Shown: positions 61,196-64,000 of the stretch, in pieces
Position numbering within the stretch: position 1 is the stretch's first letter
How the letters are laid out: each line of letters starts with the position of its first letter
Source: CAXMMR01 sp965198995
Lineage (GTDB): Bacteria > Pseudomonadota > Alphaproteobacteria > Acetobacterales > Acetobacteraceae
Assembly (NCBI GenBank): GCA_965198995.1
Contig: CBDAQG010000002.1
Span: 2,852,001-2,916,000, forward strand
Direction of reading: 5' to 3'
DNA length: 64,000 bases
The notes under the pieces: model-generated
What the model was told of the DNA's origin: nothing
What the model saw: only the letters and a program-made list of their open reading frames with translations
Databases searched by the model: none
Program-made: the position numbers and the translations under genes

Positions 61196-62855
61196 ACACG
61201 CCAGTATCATGCGGCGTCACCAGGGCGGAGAGTGATCCAAGCCAAGGCTCGTAGCGCCGCCAGGACTCTGTCGAGTGGCGGCTGATTGGCTGGCGGACCT
61301 GCCACTTGCTGGGCGTCTTGACGATGCGAGTGTTATCCTGCGGCCGCAGGCAGGCCTCATGCCACGGGAGACCGCAGCCGGCGACTAAGGTGCGTATCGC
61401 TGTTGTGGGATCACCGACAAGGTTTTCGTAACGAACTTCGACAACACCTTGGCTCGGGAGCACGGTTCGCCAATGCTCGATGAGCAGCTCAACGGCGCGG
61501 ATCGTTGCAACGAGGGCGGCGCCGCCGGTCGGCAGCGCCACATGCGGGTTGAAGTAGGTGCGGTGGATCGACAACGCGGTGGCGACCGGCTCGCGGCGCA
61601 CCAGAACGATCGTGCTGCCGGGAAGGCAGAGCCGCACGAGGCCGACCCAGAACACGTTGAGTGGCATCTTGTCGGTGACGCGCGCGGCGGTCGGCGAGAG
61701 GTTGCGCAGCAGCTTGGAATACTCGTCGGCAGCATCGGCAAGAAAGCGGGACGCGTCGCCGCAAAGCCGCTCCCAGCGAGCGCCGTGTCCGGTCCAGAAC
61801 CCCAGCTCGCCGCCGGCGTGGACGTCCGGGTGAGACGACAGGATTTGCTCGACCAGTGTGGTGCCGGAGCGCGGCAGCCCGACGATGAAGATCGGCGACT
61901 GGTCGGCGCGCACCGCCGTCCCCGCCAGGCGCTCGGCCGTGAAACCGGCGATCATCCGGTCCACGCGCGCCTCGATGGCGGCGACGTCGACCTTGGCGAG
62001 ACGGTTGCGCTGCGTGTCAGCCGCGTCGAAGTGTCGCATCGCTTCACCAGGGTCGCCCAGATCGTCGGCCGCCTTGCCCAGTGCGAGATGGACCTTCTGG
62101 CAAAGCTCCGGCGGCTGACCTGGAACCTCGAGCGCGGCGTGCATCCGGGCCAGAAGGGGCGCATCGTCCGGCGTGATTCGACGGCACCGCACCAGGTCGT
62201 AGAAGCTGCCGGCCCAGTGCGGCGAGGCGGCCGTGGAGCGCTCGTAGCAGGCCCGCGCCTCGTCGAGGCGACCAGCCTCGGCGTGAACCGTGCCGAGCAG
62301 GTCGATGGCGGGAACGTAGTCCGGCGCCAAGGCCAGCGCCTGCTGCAGCACCTGCTCGGCCTCCGCGTCCCGGCCCTCCGCAAGGCTGGCACGTGCCCGG
62401 GACAGCCGACCGAGGCTCGTCAGCGGCGCGGCATCGGCGGCGGCGTGAAATGCAGCGGTCGCCTCCGCCTGGCGGCCATGGCTCTCGAGCATGGCGCCAG
62501 CGCGATGCCATGCCTCGGCGAACGACGGCTGCAGCGCGGTCGCATGATGATAGGCTTGCAAGGCCGCCGCGTCGTCGCCGAGCGCCTGACGCGCCATGCC
62601 CAGGCGCAGGTACGCCAACGCAAAGCATGGATCGGCGACAAGCGCGGCCTCGAAGGCGGTCGCGGCGTCGGCTGGCCGGGCGATTTGCAGGTAGACGAAG
62701 CCAAGGTCGTGGTGAATGGCGGCATTGCCCGGGTCGCTCGCGACGGCCTGACGAAGCGGCTCGATCGCCTCGAGGGGTCGCCCCTCCCCCACGAGCCGCG
62801 AGGCGGTGACCAGCAGCGCGTGCGTCACAGGCTCCAGGCGCACGGTCGGTCGCAT
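61188..62855 (-). CDS. TPR-containing sulfotransferase
   Basis: ATG 62855 begins a 555-residue protein. Residues about 10-230 are tetratricopeptide repeats (EAIEPLRQAVASDPGNAAIHHDLG). Residues about 320-540 are a sulfotransferase domain: PIFIVGLPRSGTTLVEQIL is the 5'-phosphosulfate loop of PAPS binding, with VTDKMPLN and a 3'-phosphate site in LVRREPVATALSIHR. A longer open frame to 63233 has no homology upstream of this ATG. Such proteins are common in Acetobacteraceae and their acceptors are unknown. It diverges from a TonB-dependent receptor. Confidence 0.92.
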   Translation of the reverse strand: MRPTVRLEPVTHALLVTASRLVGEGRPLEAIEPLRQAVASDPGNAAIHHDLGFVYLQIARPADAATAFEAALVADPCFALAYLRLGMARQALGDDAAALQAYHHATALQPSFAEAWHRAGAMLESHGRQAEATAAFHAAADAAPLTSLGRLSRARASLAEGRDAEAEQVLQQALALAPDYVPAIDLLGTVHAEAGRLDEARACYERSTAASPHWAGSFYDLVRCRRITPDDAPLLARMHAALEVPGQPPELCQKVHLALGKAADDLGDPGEAMRHFDAADTQRNRLAKVDVAAIEARVDRMIAGFTAERLAGTAVRADQSPIFIVGLPRSGTTLVEQILSSHPDVHAGGELGFWTGHGARWERLCGDASRFLADAADEYSKLLRNLSPTAARVTDKMPLNVFWVGLVRLCLPGSTIVLVRREPVATALSIHRTYFNPHVALPTGGAALVATIRAVELLIEHWRTVLPSQGVVEVRYENLVGDPTTAIRTLVAGCGLPWHEACLRPQDNTRIVKTPSKWQVRQPISRHSTESWRRYEPWLGSLSALVTPHDTGVSG

Positions 62856-63075
62856 CCTACATACCTGCCGGTGCTGGACGAGCGAGCCGGAGGCTCCCTG
62901 CGTTCCATACGTGCCTGTCGGTCCCCTGTCGACCGTCCACGCGGCCGGACCGGCTGGAGTGACCGAACTCGCGGATGCGCCTGTTGCAGGAGTGCAGCGC
63001 CGCCATAACGTCATCTGACTCGCTGCGCTGGAGCCGATAGTGCTGCGCCTCCATTTGAACGGCGCGTCAGGGCGG

Positions 63076-64000
63076 CATGCGACAGAAAACACTCTCCTTC
63101 GGCTGGTGCTCGCTCTCTGCTGCGATCGTGACGCTCGGCGGTCCGGTGCCACCCGCGGCGGCACAGACGCTTGATCTCGGTTCGGTTCAAACCAGCGCCT
63201 CCAGCAACGCGAACCAGCCGACGACGGCAGCACCCGTCTCCGCCCTCTCCGTCGCGCCCTCCGCGGTGCCCGCCAACGCGCTGCAGCCGACGGACACGGT
63301 CTCCAACCGGTTTATCGAAAACAACGTGATCCCCACCGAGAACTTCAACGACGTCGTGCGCCTGACGCCGAGCGCGATGGACGTCGACCCGGTCGGCGTC
63401 GGCCTGCAGCAGAATTTCGGCCAGAGCATCCGCGGTTTCCAGTACACCCAGATCGACAATGATTTCGACGGCATCGAAATCCCGAACAGCCCGTCGAACT
63501 ACTCGCCGCAGACCGCCGCCTACTTCATGCCGCACGACATCGGCAGCATCACCGTCGACCGTGGCCCGGGCACCGCGTCCACGATCGGGCTTGCAACTTT
63601 TGGCGGCACCATCTCGATCAACTCGCGCACGCCGTCGAGCACCGTCGCAATCAATCCTTACGGCACCTTCGGCAGCTTCGGCACCAAGCTGTTCGGCATC
63701 GACCTCGAGACCGGCGCGCAACCGGGCCTTGCCGGCGGCCGCGGCTACATCGACCTGTCGCGCGAGGAGGCGCGCGGCTCGCTGACCGACACCTCGACCG
63801 AACGGCGCAACGGATTTATCCGCTGGGACCAGCCGGTCGGCGCCAACACGCTCGTCACCGTCGTCGAGGTCGTCAACAACAGCAACAACAAGACGCCCTA
63901 CGGCACGCCGCTGAGCTCAATGGCCCTCTACGGCGACAATTACGCGCTCAACAGCAATCCCGACAGCGGCGCCTTCGCCGGCTACAATCGGGACAACTAC
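63076..64000 (+). CDS. TonB-dependent receptor, 5' part (continues beyond window)
   Basis: ATG 63076 opens a frame that stays open to the right edge (308 codons). A signal peptide ends near AAAQ. A possible TonB box (LDLGSVQTS) and a Ser/Ala/Thr-rich linker are followed by a plug domain: NFNDVVRLTPSAMDVDPVG, QSIRGFQYTQIDNDFDGIEI, SITVDRGPGTASTIGLATFGGTISI. Then barrel strands begin. The ligand is unknown. It diverges from the TPR-sulfotransferase across about 220 bp. Confidence 0.9.

Noticed and set aside
61449..63008. 519-codon plus-strand open frame
   Set aside because: Antisense to the TPR-sulfotransferase, with no recognisable domain.

Overview
The window is high-GC DNA with dense coding, many 4-bp start/stop overlaps, several GTG/TTG starts, two TonB-dependent receptors, many ABC importers and a Hint-domain repeat protein. 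This fits an alphaproteobacterium, probably of the Acetobacteraceae or a related Rhodospirillales group. That placement is inferred from gene style, not from a marker gene. I found no rRNA, tRNA, CRISPR array or prophage.

Layout. (1) 1-13953: a catabolic and uptake cluster. It holds a DUF3830 protein, a cyanuric acid hydrolase/barbiturase-family amidohydrolase, a LysR regulator, the 3' half of a nucleoside-type ABC permease, an FrhB-like iron-sulfur flavoprotein, a polar amino-acid-type ABC importer, an IPNS-like Fe(II)/2-oxoglutarate dioxygenase, a Pot-type ABC importer, a nucleoside hydrolase and a RidA protein. The most economical reading is uptake and breakdown of a nucleoside, nucleobase or similar N-heterocycle. 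(2) 14209-16695: a TonB-dependent receptor. An IS630 fragment follows, then an orphan 784-residue exported protein of different composition, then a gene-poor kilobase. (3) 21219-22978: a LysR/SDR divergent pair with a clear T-N11-A operator.

(4) 23309-33468: the most unusual block. A membrane-tethered protein with an OmpR-type DNA-binding domain, a Ser/Thr kinase and TPRs diverges from a tightly overlapping four-gene operon. The first gene of that operon encodes a 1208-residue protein with 3.7 perfect copies of a 513-bp repeat and a C-terminal Hint domain. The other three encode exported or membrane proteins. A CTTGAG-N4-CTTGAG direct repeat with 10-bp period lies in the shared promoter region. 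Together these look like a candidate undescribed surface-protein and regulator system.

(5) 33583-34215: overlapping IS630 and IS110 wrecks. (6) 34218-43058: TetR-controlled oxidative genes: a TetR/SDR pair with two palindromic operators, then TetR, an aldehyde dehydrogenase and a GPH transporter divergent from a Baeyer-Villiger monooxygenase and an SDR. (7) 43291-49132: a decaying catabolic region where intact small enzymes (SnoaL-like, monooxygenase-like, hydroxyisobutyrate dehydrogenase-like, EthD) alternate with heads and tails of deleted genes. (8) 50032-53222: an AraC regulator, a carboxymuconolactone decarboxylase-family protein and a decarboxylase/beta-propeller fusion. (9) 53522-59093: a K+ channel and a four-gene tripartite efflux operon resembling ytcA-mdtNOP. 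(10) 60041-64000: a COG4280-type membrane protein, a TPR-sulfotransferase and the start of a second TonB-dependent receptor that runs off the window.
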